Source: Stictocephala bisonia (lineage: Eukaryota; Arthropoda; Insecta; Hemiptera; Membracidae). From it: a stretch of DNA of 64,000 bases. The notes beneath the pieces are model-generated. The model saw only the letters and a program-made list of their open reading frames with translations, ran no database searches and was not told the DNA's origin. The DNA lies in NCBI GenBank assembly GCA_035578905.1, contig JAQJVL010000259.1:346556-410555 (forward strand), given 5' to 3'. The first letter of the stretch is position 1. The number at the start of each line of letters is the position of its first letter. Positions 35,936-46,882 of the stretch are shown piece after piece. Made by a program: the position numbers and the translations under genes.

Positions 35936-36498
35936 TATCCATATAATTTATTTACAAATAACCTCTTAAGTGTAGACACTTTATAGCTATGCTCTATAAC
36001 TATCATGAAGCTTGTCGTTTAGGTGTTTCACAAGACCTATATCATATGTTGCTGAGCGGACCAAAACAGTGATTGGTCACAAGTCAGATCCAATCCTAAC
36101 TTTCTCGGTCTTGGACTTCTCTCCGACTTCTGCTTTGAATCTCATTTCAACTTCTAACTTTTATTTCAAACTCTTCGTGTTTGACAACACGAAGTCCATC
36201 GACACACTTCCCTGTTTTATAGATAATAACACGTTAACATTGCACATTTGGTGATTGTTTTTCGTTTTGTTCAGTACGTAAGTACAAAATAATGAATAGA
36301 AAACTCAATCCTCCTGGGATGAAAACATTAAATCACTAAATTGACTTTATAGTAACCTCCATTATTGTTTATAGGTAAAAATCTATTGATTATTAGTTCG
36401 TTCAATATATATAAATATACAGTATATTTTTAAGTAGAATATGTAATAAGTTAAGTTTGTAAACTCATCATTTAATTTTAACGTAAGTTAATGTAGGC
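35936..36498. other. Non-coding DNA
   Basis: An 80-codon frame (36012-36254) has no recognisable domain. Nothing else seen. Confidence 0.45.
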
Positions 36499-36541
36499 CA
36501 CTTGAAAACGAGAGGAGTTTCTTACCTCTCGAAACGTCGTG
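36499..36541 (+). ncRNA. Degenerate hammerhead-ribozyme-like motif
   Basis: Layout matches a type I hammerhead. Stem I is CAC (36499-36501) with GTG (36539-36541). The core strand is TTGAAAA (36502-36508) plus one extra C. Stem II is GAGAGG/CCTCTC (36510-36515, 36525-36530). GAAA is at 36531-36534. A self-complementary ACGT (36534-36537) stands in place of stem III, and the cleavage-site C is at 36538. Against the canonical CTGANGA core, C3 is T and G8 is A, a joint change that could keep the 3-8 pair as U-A. It is probably weak or inactive. Such minimal hammerheads are known from Penelope-like elements. No coding remnant adjoins it. Confidence 0.4.
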
Positions 36542-37289
36542 TAGTTATAAAACACTGACTCGTTGGACAAATAAAAAAATTAAATATTACAATACTTGTT
36601 ATATAAAAATAATGGGACAAGGTAAAAATAGCATCAAGTAAATTTTAACAGAAAAAAGATATTGCTCAATGATACAATTTTTATTCCAAAGTTTTTATTT
36701 AGCAAAGTAACTTATACATAGCAAAAAGCTTACTAACGTTGAGATACAATGCTCAAAGCCACCCCCAAACCAATTTGACTATACAAATTAAACTTTTTCG
36801 GGCTCGTCACATTTCACACGCACATATCTCTTATTTTCAACCACCATCCTTCAAAATGTACATATTACAGCTATTAAAGGAAAATTAGAGGGATATTAAA
36901 TATTTTCCATGACAGAATGCTGTTTTACAAACAGTTAAAAAAATCCAAACTGTTGTATATGATCGCTGTTTACATCTTTAATAATTTTATTTTGCACTAT
37001 TTTAATCGGCCAATATACTTTAATTCTTTTTGGAATTATCATTTAAATTTGCTTAACAAAGTTAATGTCGTAAGATGTTCATAATGATATAAATAGTGAC
37101 GCTTCAAAAACAATTTTACTAACTAAAACTGTTTATTTTTCTGATTACTTGACATTTATTTTATTTTGTGGTTAGTGTAACAAGCTTACATTTAAAGCAT
37201 TTATTATACATGTAATTGAAAAGTACGGGAGAAAAATTCAGGAAATTATTAAATAGGTAAAAATAAACAAAAAAGTTTTTTTTCCATGG
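36542..37289. other. AT-rich non-coding DNA
   Basis: Nothing recognised. Confidence 0.45.
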
Positions 37290-37350
37290 TGGAGGTTTAA
37301 TAACAATGTACGTGTAATGGGGGGTTGGAGGATCAATACCACTGTACATG
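37290..37350. repeat. Two diverged units of the 36-bp minisatellite
   Basis: GGAGGTTTAATAACAATGTA and GGAGGATCAATACCACTGTA in a CGTGTAATGGGG context, in the reverse sense to the GACCCACC cores. Confidence 0.7.
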
Positions 37351-37509
37351 TAGGGGTGATGCGCAGTGAAAACTAGATACAATTCCGGCAATATTTTTGT
37401 TCCCACTAAGATACACTGACCACAACTTGAAGATAATATACACCGAATATGTAATGTTTACAAAGCGAGATCGTTTTTATTTTTTTCAGATTAAAACATT
37501 TATTAATGG

Positions 37510-37720
37510 CCTAATATTCAGGGAAGTAAGGGAACAACAGCTTTATGGTGTGGATTCCGAACCACATAATATTTGTCCAATTTTCCAACTAGACAGGCCA
37601 CTGTGTTATTAATACTCGCACTTTTCTCCTATTGATAACATCCGAACAATAGTTACCACACAAAACGGATAGCCTCAGACTTACGCTTGATGGTAAATAT
37701 TGAGAGAGTTTATTTTCGGT
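37510..37720 (-). mobile_element. SINE-1, diverged 5' part
   Basis: Shares CAGGGAAGTAAGG, CAGCTTTATGGTGTGGATTC and GAACCACATAATATTTGTCC, then AACATCCGAACAATAGTTAC, with SINE-1. It is truncated at the 3' side. Confidence 0.65.
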
Positions 37721-38214
37721 ATTAAAATAAATAATAAACAACCTATCGCCTATAATCCCCACAATTAGCCCCCCCCCCAGTCGTGTCATAAATTCTCCTA
37801 TAAGTAGTTGCTACCTATGCAGAGAAATTTGTCATAACTTGTACTACGATGTTAACTCCACAATCATTAATTACTGTTAATTGTTAGATCAATTGTTAGA
37901 TTAATTGTTAGTCGGTCACCTAGAAATATTAACTCCAGTACGTTGACACATTCCAGCTCCAGAGAGGTCACCATTGACCGTTTTCCAGACCGTTTATTTT
38001 GTGACGGTCCAGCTCTGACCCAAATAACTAACTTCAGAATTAAACGCTAAACCGGTGTTTAGTCCTTTAGTGTGACTAGGATGTCCTTAGTTTATGGGGG
38101 GAAAATAAGGTAAAAGTTTCTTAGAAAAGTATCAATAATAATACGATTCAACAAATCAGAAAACAAATTAAAATTTAAATAATTTTAAAACTATAAAAAT
38201 ATCCAATAGGAACT
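37721..38214. other. Non-coding DNA with a short triplicated motif
   Basis: AATTGTTAGAT occurs three times in tandem (about 37876-37910). A C-run lies at 37771-37780. No gene seen. Confidence 0.5.
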
Positions 38215-38285
38215 TTAACATTCGTGAGGCCTTTCACCTACAAGATAGGCATCATCACACATCAGCAAATAATAGTTTTAAAACA
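38215..38285 (-). ncRNA. Degenerate hammerhead-ribozyme-like motif
   Basis: On the minus strand: GTGATGA (C3 changed to G), one extra T, stem II GCCTA-loop-TAGGT, GAAA, then a self-complementary AGGCCT in place of stem III, then C and ACG. The ACG can pair with the TGT before the core to form a short stem I. It has the same design as the motifs at 36.5 and 60.3/60.7 kb, including the extra base after A9. The C3-to-G change should break the catalytic core. It lies about 100 bp downstream, in the same sense, of a possible Penelope-like C-terminal remnant. Confidence 0.4.
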
Positions 38286-38389
38286 TTCATTTAAATAATA
38301 ATAATAAGTTAATATGTGTATAAATAACAATTATCAGCAAAATTATACAATACGAACGAAGTATTTTAAATGAGTGGAGGTTCATTATT

Positions 38390-38550
38390 TATGATAATAT
38401 TCTGGTTTATCTAGTATATGTTTTAGTTTGAAATGTTTATGCACATCTAAGTATTGATTATTGTGAATTTGTTTTAGAACTTCAAATTTTGTAAAGTTGT
38501 ATTCCTATTCAGGCGCATGTTGATCCATTGTTGATTTATAAATAAGAACA
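38390..38550 (-). pseudogene. Possible Penelope-like element C-terminal remnant
   Basis: The minus strand reads FTKFEVLKQIHNNQYLDVHK, then HFKLKHILDKPEYYHK and a stop. The pattern (LE-type helix, then LN-Q/H, then a phenylalanine-lysine-rich ILD ending) resembles the C-terminal tail of Penelope-like reverse transcriptase/endonuclease proteins. An upstream in-frame stop shows it is broken. The family assignment is by resemblance only; a LINE tail is an alternative. The hammerhead-like motif just downstream supports the Penelope reading. Confidence 0.42.
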
Positions 38551-38558
38551 AATATATT

Positions 38559-39335
38559 CAGGGTGTCCCAAAAGTAAAGTGCCAAACCTCGGGAAATGGT
38601 TACATAGATCAAAATAAAGAAAAAAAAAAAACTAAGAATAATATTTTTCAAAAAACACTTTATATACCAGATATCTGCCATTTTGTTTTTTTCGCAAGTA
38701 AATTTTTATCTCCGAGTTGACTTATTTGATATTTATGAAACTCGCTGTGCATATTAAGATAATAGAGACCTATTTCAGAAAAAAAATCAAACTGAACAAA
38801 TTAAAAATTTCAAAATGGTGGCCATTTCATATTTTTAAAATGGAAATTACGGGAAAACGGAAAAAATGTAATGACCGCCCTTTAAAAATTTTAAATTTGA
38901 TCAAGTTGATTTTTTTCTGAAATAGATATCTATTATTCTTACATATGAGACGCCGACACAACGTTGTTGGTATTTTAAGGCGAATATGAATGGTTATATG
39001 AGTGTAGGATGAGTGTGGATGAGTGTAGTCTGGTTACTAACTGAGTTCAACTGTTCCTCAGAAAGGGCAATTTATTAATAGCCCAACAGCCAGGGCAACT
39101 AAGGGACCTACAGCTTTACGTGGAATCCGAACCATGTATTATCAACGTGCGTAACAAGTTTCATAATTATCGGTTTAGCCAACTCGGAGATAAATATTTT
39201 TTTGTGAAAAAAACAAAATGGCGGATATTTGGTAAATAAAGCATTTTTGGAAGAAGATTATTCTTGATTTTCAATTCATTTTTTATTTATATAACCATTT
39301 TCCGAAGATTGTCACTTTACTTTTGGAACAGCCTG
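38559..39335. mobile_element. Palindromic MITE, interrupted by a SINE
   Basis: The left end CAGGGTGTCCCAAAAGTAAA and the right end (reverse complement CAGGCTGTTCCAAAAGTAAA) begin two arms that stay complementary nearly to the centre (about 38840). Shared blocks include CATTTTGTTTTTTTCGC and TTTATCTCCGAGTTG. The right arm is split by a SINE-1 fragment at 38945-39136. Flanks are TATATT-rich on both sides, so a TA-type target site is likely but the exact duplication is ambiguous. No transposase. A 67-codon frame inside is incidental. Confidence 0.82.
38945..39136 (-). mobile_element. SINE-1 fragment inserted in the MITE
   Basis: Starts GAGACGCCGACACAACG and ends GGAATCCGAACCATG. Both sides carry the same short stretch of the MITE arm in diverged form (TATTATTCTTACATAT on the left, TATTATCAACGTGCGT on the right). 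This is consistent with an old target-site duplication of about 14-16 bp. Confidence 0.78.
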
Positions 39336-40424
39336 TATATATTTTAAATACCGATAAAGCAAATATATAAAGTTAATCGAATTTATTTTTTACGAATGCA
39401 CACTGTTGAGGAAGTCTAATACCGATTGAGGGCGGAGGTTAGACACACCCGTGATGTACGGTGGTGGACTGGTGCAACGTTTCCCTCCGCTTCTGAAACC
39501 CCTATAAGAGTTAAATATAACAAATCGAACAATAGTAGGCATTAGGCATTAGACATCCATTAAAATTCCATTTTATAAAATTAACAAATTAGACATATAA
39601 AAAAGTGGTAAACAACAGAAAAGAAACATAAATGCTGTTAAAGGATCACAAATTACCCTTTAATTAGTAACATACTGTCGTAAATATTCTAAGATTGTCT
39701 AAAGGTAGTAAAAACACTTACCTTAAAAAGAGCGACTGGTTCTAAACAATTGGATGAAAAAGGGGGTATTATAGAAGAATTAACAGTTTTACGTACAACC
39801 CCCATTTCAACCAATTACGTCATGAACTGATGTAACAAATGTAAACTCTCGTATATTTATAAAAACTTTCATTTACAATAATATATAATCAAACATTATA
39901 ATGACGCACAGTATAAGGCATCACACGCTTATTGTCAATCCCTCCTCTTATCTTAGTATTATCTAAAACAAGCCACGTCAAGACTAACTTTTTTTAGCTC
40001 CAAGGATTTTTAATTTTTAAATTTATGTTAGGGTTTCGACCACGATAAATCGATTGCCACCAGTCTTAACCCTGGGAAAATTCTAATTTCAGCCCTACAG
40101 GCTCCTAAATGTTCAGTGTTATCGACTTCTAGCAGAAAAAACAATGTGGAACCGTTATCGACTTCTAGCAGAAAGTGGGATATCAAACTATAGGTATTTA
40201 TCTCCTAAATCACATTATACCATTACACTTCGGAAGGGACGGTATTTAAGGTTTCTGCCCCCCCTAAATAAAAAAATATGCTCGTAAACCAGACATTAAG
40301 CAATAATAAACTAATACCCAAGTGGGGTATAACATTAAAATTATTCTTCTCTTAATTTCTAATATACCATCAGGTTTTAGAAAAGGCTATGTTTATGATC
40401 TCCACTGCCCCAAAAACCAAAATT
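39336..40424. other. Non-coding DNA
   Basis: Includes a 21-bp direct repeat, GTTATCGACTTCTAGCAGAA at about 40118 and 40151. The rest is AT-rich without a recognisable gene. Confidence 0.5.
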
Positions 40425-40510
40425 CATGTTCATACTGCTTAAGAATCCTGAGGAGGCCGTAGGCCGATCTTCCTCACGAGGTGACATGCCGAGATCCACA
40501 AAGGGGATAA
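40425..40510. mobile_element. Helitron-related fragment
   Basis: ATACTGCTTAAGAATCCTGA, GGAGGCCGTAGGCCGATCTT and CCTCACGAGGTGACATGCC match the inner part of the Helitron at 53327-54022 (about 53847-53912). No Helitron terminus is present. A frame of 84 codons starting here is not supported as a gene. Confidence 0.6.
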
Positions 40511-40934
40511 AGGTAAAAATGGAATACCTCAAAACGAAAATTATTAATAACCTACAAGGTAGAGCAACAATAAACGATCCTCAGGATCCTCTAGGAGATA
40601 CCACTTCAGTTTGCAAAATTCTGCTAAGCGAAGCTAAGTCTCTCGGTACTGTATGTATTGTTAGTGCCCTCAAACACTAAGTTTGTTGAGTCAACAAGTT
40701 ATTACGTAACAACAGATAGTTTACAACGTGCTAATAGAACTTAACTATAAGACGTAGTGTTGGAGTGGAGATTACATTTCCATTAATTAAGTGCCATTAC
40801 ACTGTTTAAATGTGCATCAGGTACATTTATTTGTAAATAGAAAATATACATATAATATCTCGTTTTCATTATTAGTTAAATAACTACTAATACATAAAAC
40901 AATTATATAATATACTTATATAAAACTTTATTTT

Positions 40935-43900
40935 TAGTTAACCTCATTTAGATCCTACTATTGTTGGGTTATTAGTTAACCTCATTTAGATCCTACTATT
41001 GTTGGGTTATTAGTTAACCTCATTTAGATCTTACTATTGTTGGGTTATTAGTTAACCTCATTTAGATCTTACTATTGTTGGGGTATTAGTTAACCTCATT
41101 TAGATCTTACTATTGTTGGGTTATTAGTTAACCTCATTTAGATCCTACTATTGTTGGGGTATTAGTTAACCTCATTTAGATCTTACTATTGTTGGGGTAT
41201 TAGTTAACCTCATTTAGATCTTACTATTGTTGGGGTATTAGTTAACCTCATTTAGATCTTACTATTGTTGGGGTATTAGTTAACCTCATTTAGATCCTAC
41301 TATTGCTGGGTTATTAGTTAACCTCATTTAGATCCTACTATTGTTGGGTTATTAGTTAACCTCATATAGATCCTACTACTGTTGGGGTATTAGTTAACCT
41401 CATTTAGATCCTACTACTGTTGGGGTATTAGTTAACCTCATTTAGATCTTACTATTGTTGGGGTATTAGTTAACCTCATTTAGATCTTACTATTGTTGGG
41501 GTATTAGTTAACCTCATTTAGATCTTACTATTGTTGGGGTATTAGTTAACCTCATTTAGATCTTACTGTTGTTGGGGTATTAGTTAACCTCATTTAGATC
41601 TTACTGTTGTTGGGGTATTAGTTAACCTCATTTAGATCTTACTGTTGTTGGGGTATTAGTTAACCTCATTTAGATCTTACTGTTGTTGGGGTATTAGTTA
41701 ACCTCATTTAGATCTTACTGTTGTTGGGGTATTAGTTAACCTCATTTAGATCTTACTATTGTTGGGGTATTAGTTAACCTCATTTAGATCTTACTATTGT
41801 TGGGGTATTAGTTAACCTCATTTAGATCTTACTATTGTTGGGGTATTAGTTAACCTCATTTAGATCTTACTATTGTTGGGGTATTAGTTAACCTCATTTA
41901 GATCTTACTATTGTTGGGGTATTAGTTAACCTCATTTAGATCTTACTATTGTTGGGGTATTAGTTAACCTCATTTAGATCTTACTATTGTTGGGGTATTA
42001 GTTAACCTCATTTAGATCTTACTATTGTTGGGGTATTAGTTAACCTCATTTAGATCTTACTATTGTTGGGGTATTAGTTAACCTCATTTAGATCTTACTA
42101 TTGTTGGGGTATTAGTTAACCTCATTTAGATCTTACTATTGTTGGGGTATTAGTTATCCTCATTTAGATCTTACTATTGTTGGGGTATTAGTTAACCTCA
42201 TTTAGATCTTACTATTGTTGGGGTATTAGTTAACCTCATTTAGATCTTACTATTGTTGGGGTATTAGTTAACCTCATTTAGATCTTACTATTGTTGGGTT
42301 ATTAGTTAACCTCATTTAGATCCTACTATTGTTGGGGTATTAGTTAACCTCATTTAGATCTTACTATTGCTGGGTTATTAGTTAACCTCATTTAGATCTT
42401 ACTATTGTTGGTGTATTAGTTAACCTCATTTAGATCTTACTATTGTTGGGGTATTAGTTAACCTCATTTAGATCTTACTATTGTTGGGGTATTAGTTAAC
42501 CTCATTTAGATCTTACTATTGTTGGGGTATTAGTTAACCTCATTTAGATCTTACTATTGTTGGGGTATGAGTTAACCTCATTTAGATCCTACTATTGTTG
42601 GGGTATTAGTTAACCTCATTTAGATCTTACTATTGCTGGGTTATTAGTTAACCTCATTTAGATCTTACTATTGTTGGGGTATTAGTTAACCTCATTTAGA
42701 TCTTACTATTGTTGGGGTATTAGTTAACCTCATTTAGATCTTACTATTGTTGGGGTATTAGTTAACCTCATTTAGATCTTACTATTGTTGGGGTATTAGT
42801 TAACCTCATTTAGATCTTACTATTGTTGGGTTATTAGTTAACCTCATTTAGATCCTACTATTGCTGGGTTATTAGTTAACCTCATTTAGATCTTACTATT
42901 GTTGGGGTATTAGTTAACCTCATTTAGATCTTACTATTGTTGGGGTATTAGTTAACCTCATTTAGATCTTACTATTGTTGGGGTATTAGTTAACCTCATT
43001 TAGATCTTACTATTGTTGGGGTATTAGTTAACCTCATTTAGATCTTACTATTGTTGGGGTATTAGTTAACCTCATTTAGATCTTACTATTGTTGGGGTAT
43101 TAGTTAACCTCATTTAGATCTTACTATTGTTGGGGTATTAGTTAACCTCATTTAGATCTTACTATTGTTGGGGTATTAGTTAACCTCATTTAGATCTTAC
43201 TATTGCTGGGTTATTAGTTAACCTCATTTAGATCTACTATTGTTGGGGTATTAGTTAACCTCATTTAGATCTTACTATTGTTGGGGTATTAGTTAACCTC
43301 ATTTAGATCTTACTATTGCTGGGTTATTAGTTAACCTCATTTAGATCCTACTATTGTTGGGTTATTAGTTAAACTCATTTAGATCCTACTAATGTTGGGT
43401 TATTAGTTAACCTTATTTAGATCCTACTATTGCTGGGTTATTAGTTAACCTCATTTAGATCCTACAATTGCTGGGTTATTAGTTAACCTCGTTTAGATCC
43501 TACTATTGTTGGGTTATTAGGTAACCCCATTTAAATCCTACTATTGTTCGGTTATTAGTTAACCTCATTTAGATCCTACTATTGTTGGGTTATTAGTTAA
43601 CCCCATTTAGATCCTACTATTGTTGGGTTATTAGGTAACCCCATTTAAATCCTACTATTGTTTGGTTATTAGTTAACCTCATTTATATCCTACTATTGTT
43701 GGGTTATTAGTTAACCCCATTTAAATCCAACTATTGTTCGGTTATTACTTAACCTCATTTATATCCTACTATTGTTGGGTTATTAGTTAACCCCATTTAA
43801 ATCCAACTATTGTTCGGTTATTACTTAACCTCATTTAGATCCTACTATTGTTGGGTTATTAGTTAACCCCATTTAAATCCAACTATTGTTCGGTTATTAC

Positions 43901-44335
43901 TTAACCTCATTTAGATCCTACTATTGTTGGGTTAATAGTTAACCCCATTTATATCCTACTATTGTTCGGTTATTACTTAACCTCATTTATATCCTACTAT
44001 TGTTGGGTTATTAGTTAACCTCATTTAAATCCAACTATTGTTCGGTTATTACTTAACCTCATTTAGATCCTACTATTGTTGGGTTAATAGTTAACCCCAT
44101 TTAAATCCTACTATTGTTTGGTTATTACTTAACCTCATTTAGATCCTACTATTGTTGGGTTAATAGTTAACCCCATTTAAATCCTACTATTGTTTGGTTA
44201 TTACTTAACCTCATTTAGATCCTACTATTGTTGGGTTATTAGTTAACCCCATTTAAATCCAACTATTGTTCGGTTATTACTTAACCTCATTTAGATCCTA
44301 CTATTGTTTGGTTAATAGTTAACCTCATTTAGAAC
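40935..44335. repeat. 38-bp minisatellite, about 90 copies
   Basis: Unit TTAGTTAACCTCATTTAGAT then CTTACTATTGTTGGGGTA. GTTAAC runs from 40937 to 44318, which is 3381 bp: 89 periods of 38 minus one base, matching a single 1-bp deletion near 43228. The middle (about 41040-43330) is very uniform. The right end (about 43500-44335) is diverged and alternates two unit types (CCCCATTTAAATCCAACTAT and CTCATTTAGATCCTACTAT), forming a 76-bp dimer. Non-coding. Confidence 0.98.
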
Positions 44336-45914
44336 CCAACTGTCGGATACGAATAAAAGTACGCTTAAAGTGTTCTCAGAGAAAAATACACGAATTCCCA
44401 AAGTTTCATGTCACGGTGTTTCATGGATGAACGATGTAGTAATACATATAGGACAAAAATACATAAATTAGTTTTTAAATATATAGATTCTTTTGATGGA
44501 AGCTATTTTAAAAAGCTTAACAATAAGATATACAAAACATATAAAAATGCAATATACGTATAGCAATTTACATGAAACATTAAGGTGTAATAAAGAGGAT
44601 GCAATCTTAATTTATTCTTGAATTCCTCTTGTCTAAGTAAGTTAAATGGTTTACCGATAACAACCACCATAATATTTGTATGGTTTTGTATATAAAGTAG
44701 TATTGTAATAATTTTGTATTGTGCAACGTTAAATCTCTTTTGATACAAGCTTAACGAAATACAAAGATAAACTAAGAAATGATTTCTTAAAAATCCATGA
44801 TTAGAGCAAACAAAAAATATTGATCAAAAAGTGAGTAATATTATTTGTTTAATTTTCATGTCGGGCTTTAGCGAAATGATTTTATCCAAATGAAAAATTA
44901 TTTCGATGATTATTGTATTCAAATTGCTGAATATATCACAAATAATTTATAGGAAAATAGCAAATTTATTAAAAAGGACCGAGTACACAGTGACATAATT
45001 TGAAGTACGTCGTATTCCACTTTGGATTGGAAGGGGGCTTTTCTATAATTAAAAAAACATTCATGTCTAAGTATTTGCCAAGGTATTTTTTATGCCACTG
45101 AGTAAAGAGAATTTGTTCTTTTAAATCATAGGAAATATTACCCCAGTTGAATGTCAATTATTCTAAAATTTAAATAATGTTTTAAACCTAATTATAATTT
45201 AAACCGAAAAACACTGTGAAAGGCTCTGGTGAGAATGTATTGAAGGTATAAAATATATAAAATAAATGACATGAAATACGGTTACAAAAACTCAAGATAT
45301 GTATAACCTAAGTGTATTGAGAACTTGACTGCAGCGTTACATATTCATGTATTTAGTGGCCCTAGTCAGGAGTTTTGCATTTTGCAGCGTTTAAGGGTCT
45401 TGGTTTCCTTACCTCCTTCTCAAGTTATTTACCACAATTATTGTCTAATTTCCAAACAGATCGCTTTTATCAAATGCTTGTTATTGGTGATTTGTATAGT
45501 TATGAAGTAGAAATATAACATATTAGAGTTTGAAAAATTATTTACCTTTATACTTACTCTTCAAATATCCTCCATAGATTATTTTGAACAAAAAAATATA
45601 TTCAAAGAAATAATCAAATTTGTCTAAAACATTTTTTAAAATCTTGTTAAGTTTGATAAAGTGTAGTAGGAATGCTTAAACTCCTCAATTTGAGGTAATC
45701 TTGTTACGAAATTACAAATTAGATACTCATATGTTTGTCCAATCTCATATTTTATACGTAAAGTCTAGAATTGTTATTTTCAAATTTTCTGACAATTGTC
45801 TATTTTTCTGTTTACAATATTATCTCTCCAACCGCCCGTCAAAGATGTCTCACCTGACGTATGAATAAGGCCAATACTTCCTTGGAATATAAGTCGAATC
45901 AGGGTATGCCACGG
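44336..45914. other. AT-rich non-coding DNA
   Basis: Several 60-80 codon frames occur but none shows a domain or coding-like composition. Confidence 0.5.
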
Positions 45915-46085
45915 AAGATTGAAATGGAATGAAATGAAAATGAAAAGTTAAATGAGAAATACCTTTATTGATGAGGCGAAATTATGTCTATAAAGTCCTG
46001 TATAACACTTAACCCCCTTAAGATTCGTAGTTACTCTGGTGTCTGTACCTTCCCTCTCCCCTGGTCACCTCGGTCCACAGCCGAT
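45915..46085 (-). mobile_element. Possible retroposon 3' end
   Basis: On the minus strand a GC-richer segment passes into TTAAGTGTTATACAGGACTT, an AATAAA signal (near 45970) and a tail of ATTTC-like repeats. This is the usual look of a LINE or SINE 3' end. No body or coding remnant was recognised. Confidence 0.35.
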
Positions 46086-46317
46086 ATGTATATCAATTAT
46101 TAATACAATTGATATGCATATTAAAAATTAAATTAAAAAAGGATTATGAGTAAATACATTTTCAACCTTTCGTATGCTGTAGTTAGGTTTATTTTAGGAA
46201 AACTATTACAGAGGTCTCCATGTTTTAATGTATTAACATACGTTTTAAGACAAGGGAATTTGAATCAAGAAGAACACCTCACCCTTTGATAAAATTAATA
46301 TAAATATTAATTCACTG

Positions 46318-46320
<3 letters not shown>

Positions 46321-46391
<71 letters not shown>

Positions 46392-46392
46392 T
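46321..46392. repeat. (AT)n microsatellite
   Basis: About 72 bp of alternating AT. Confidence 0.97.
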
Positions 46393-46437
46393 CATACCAA
46401 CACGAATTTTTAGGGACATCGTCAATAAAAATGTTGT

Positions 46438-46882
46438 CGGCACTGGTGGCGCAGAGCTGTAACTCAGCTACTTGGGGACAAAGTGTTTGGGAGATTGTAG
46501 GCGATAGGTTCCAAGCTCGGTTCTCTTAATACCGACACGGCATCCGCTCAATGGCTGTCATCAATATAGACACTACTAGAGAAGTCTGGAGTGTCCGTGT
46601 TGAATGGTAGTCAAGGTTCGGGTGTTGTGTAGAGAAGAGAACTAAGTGTCAAACTTGTCAGCTAGCTGAAAATCAGACCAACACTACGTGGTTCGGATTC
46701 CACGTAATGAGATTCCAGATCCCATAGTTGCCCTATTATGACTATTGGGCTATTAATGAAAAGTCCTTTCTGAGCTAAGTCGAACTCAGTTAGTAATAAT
46801 GACTACACTCGTTCATGTACACTCATCACACTCATTCACTCCTCATATTCGCCCATATCTCTACGATCGGCGTCTTAGAGAT
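46438..46882 (+). mobile_element. SINE-1, best full-length copy
   Basis: About 445 bp. The head has an A-box-like TGGCGCAGAGC (46447-46457) and a weak B-box-like GGTTCCAAGCT (46508-46518), suggesting tRNA ancestry. The body includes TAGAGAAGTCTGGAGTGTCC, GTGGTTCGGATTCCACGT and GACTACACTCGTTCATGTAC. The 3' end is GATCGGCGTCTTAGAG, followed by a simple ATGAATA-type tail. It serves here as the reference for at least seven other copies in the window. It depends on a LINE partner for movement; which one is not known. Confidence 0.87.

Noticed and set aside
34995..35942. A 315-codon minus-strand frame with Thr/Pro/His repeats
   Set aside because: It follows a 36-bp minisatellite that also occurs elsewhere in other registers and orientations. 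There is no non-repeat domain at either end.
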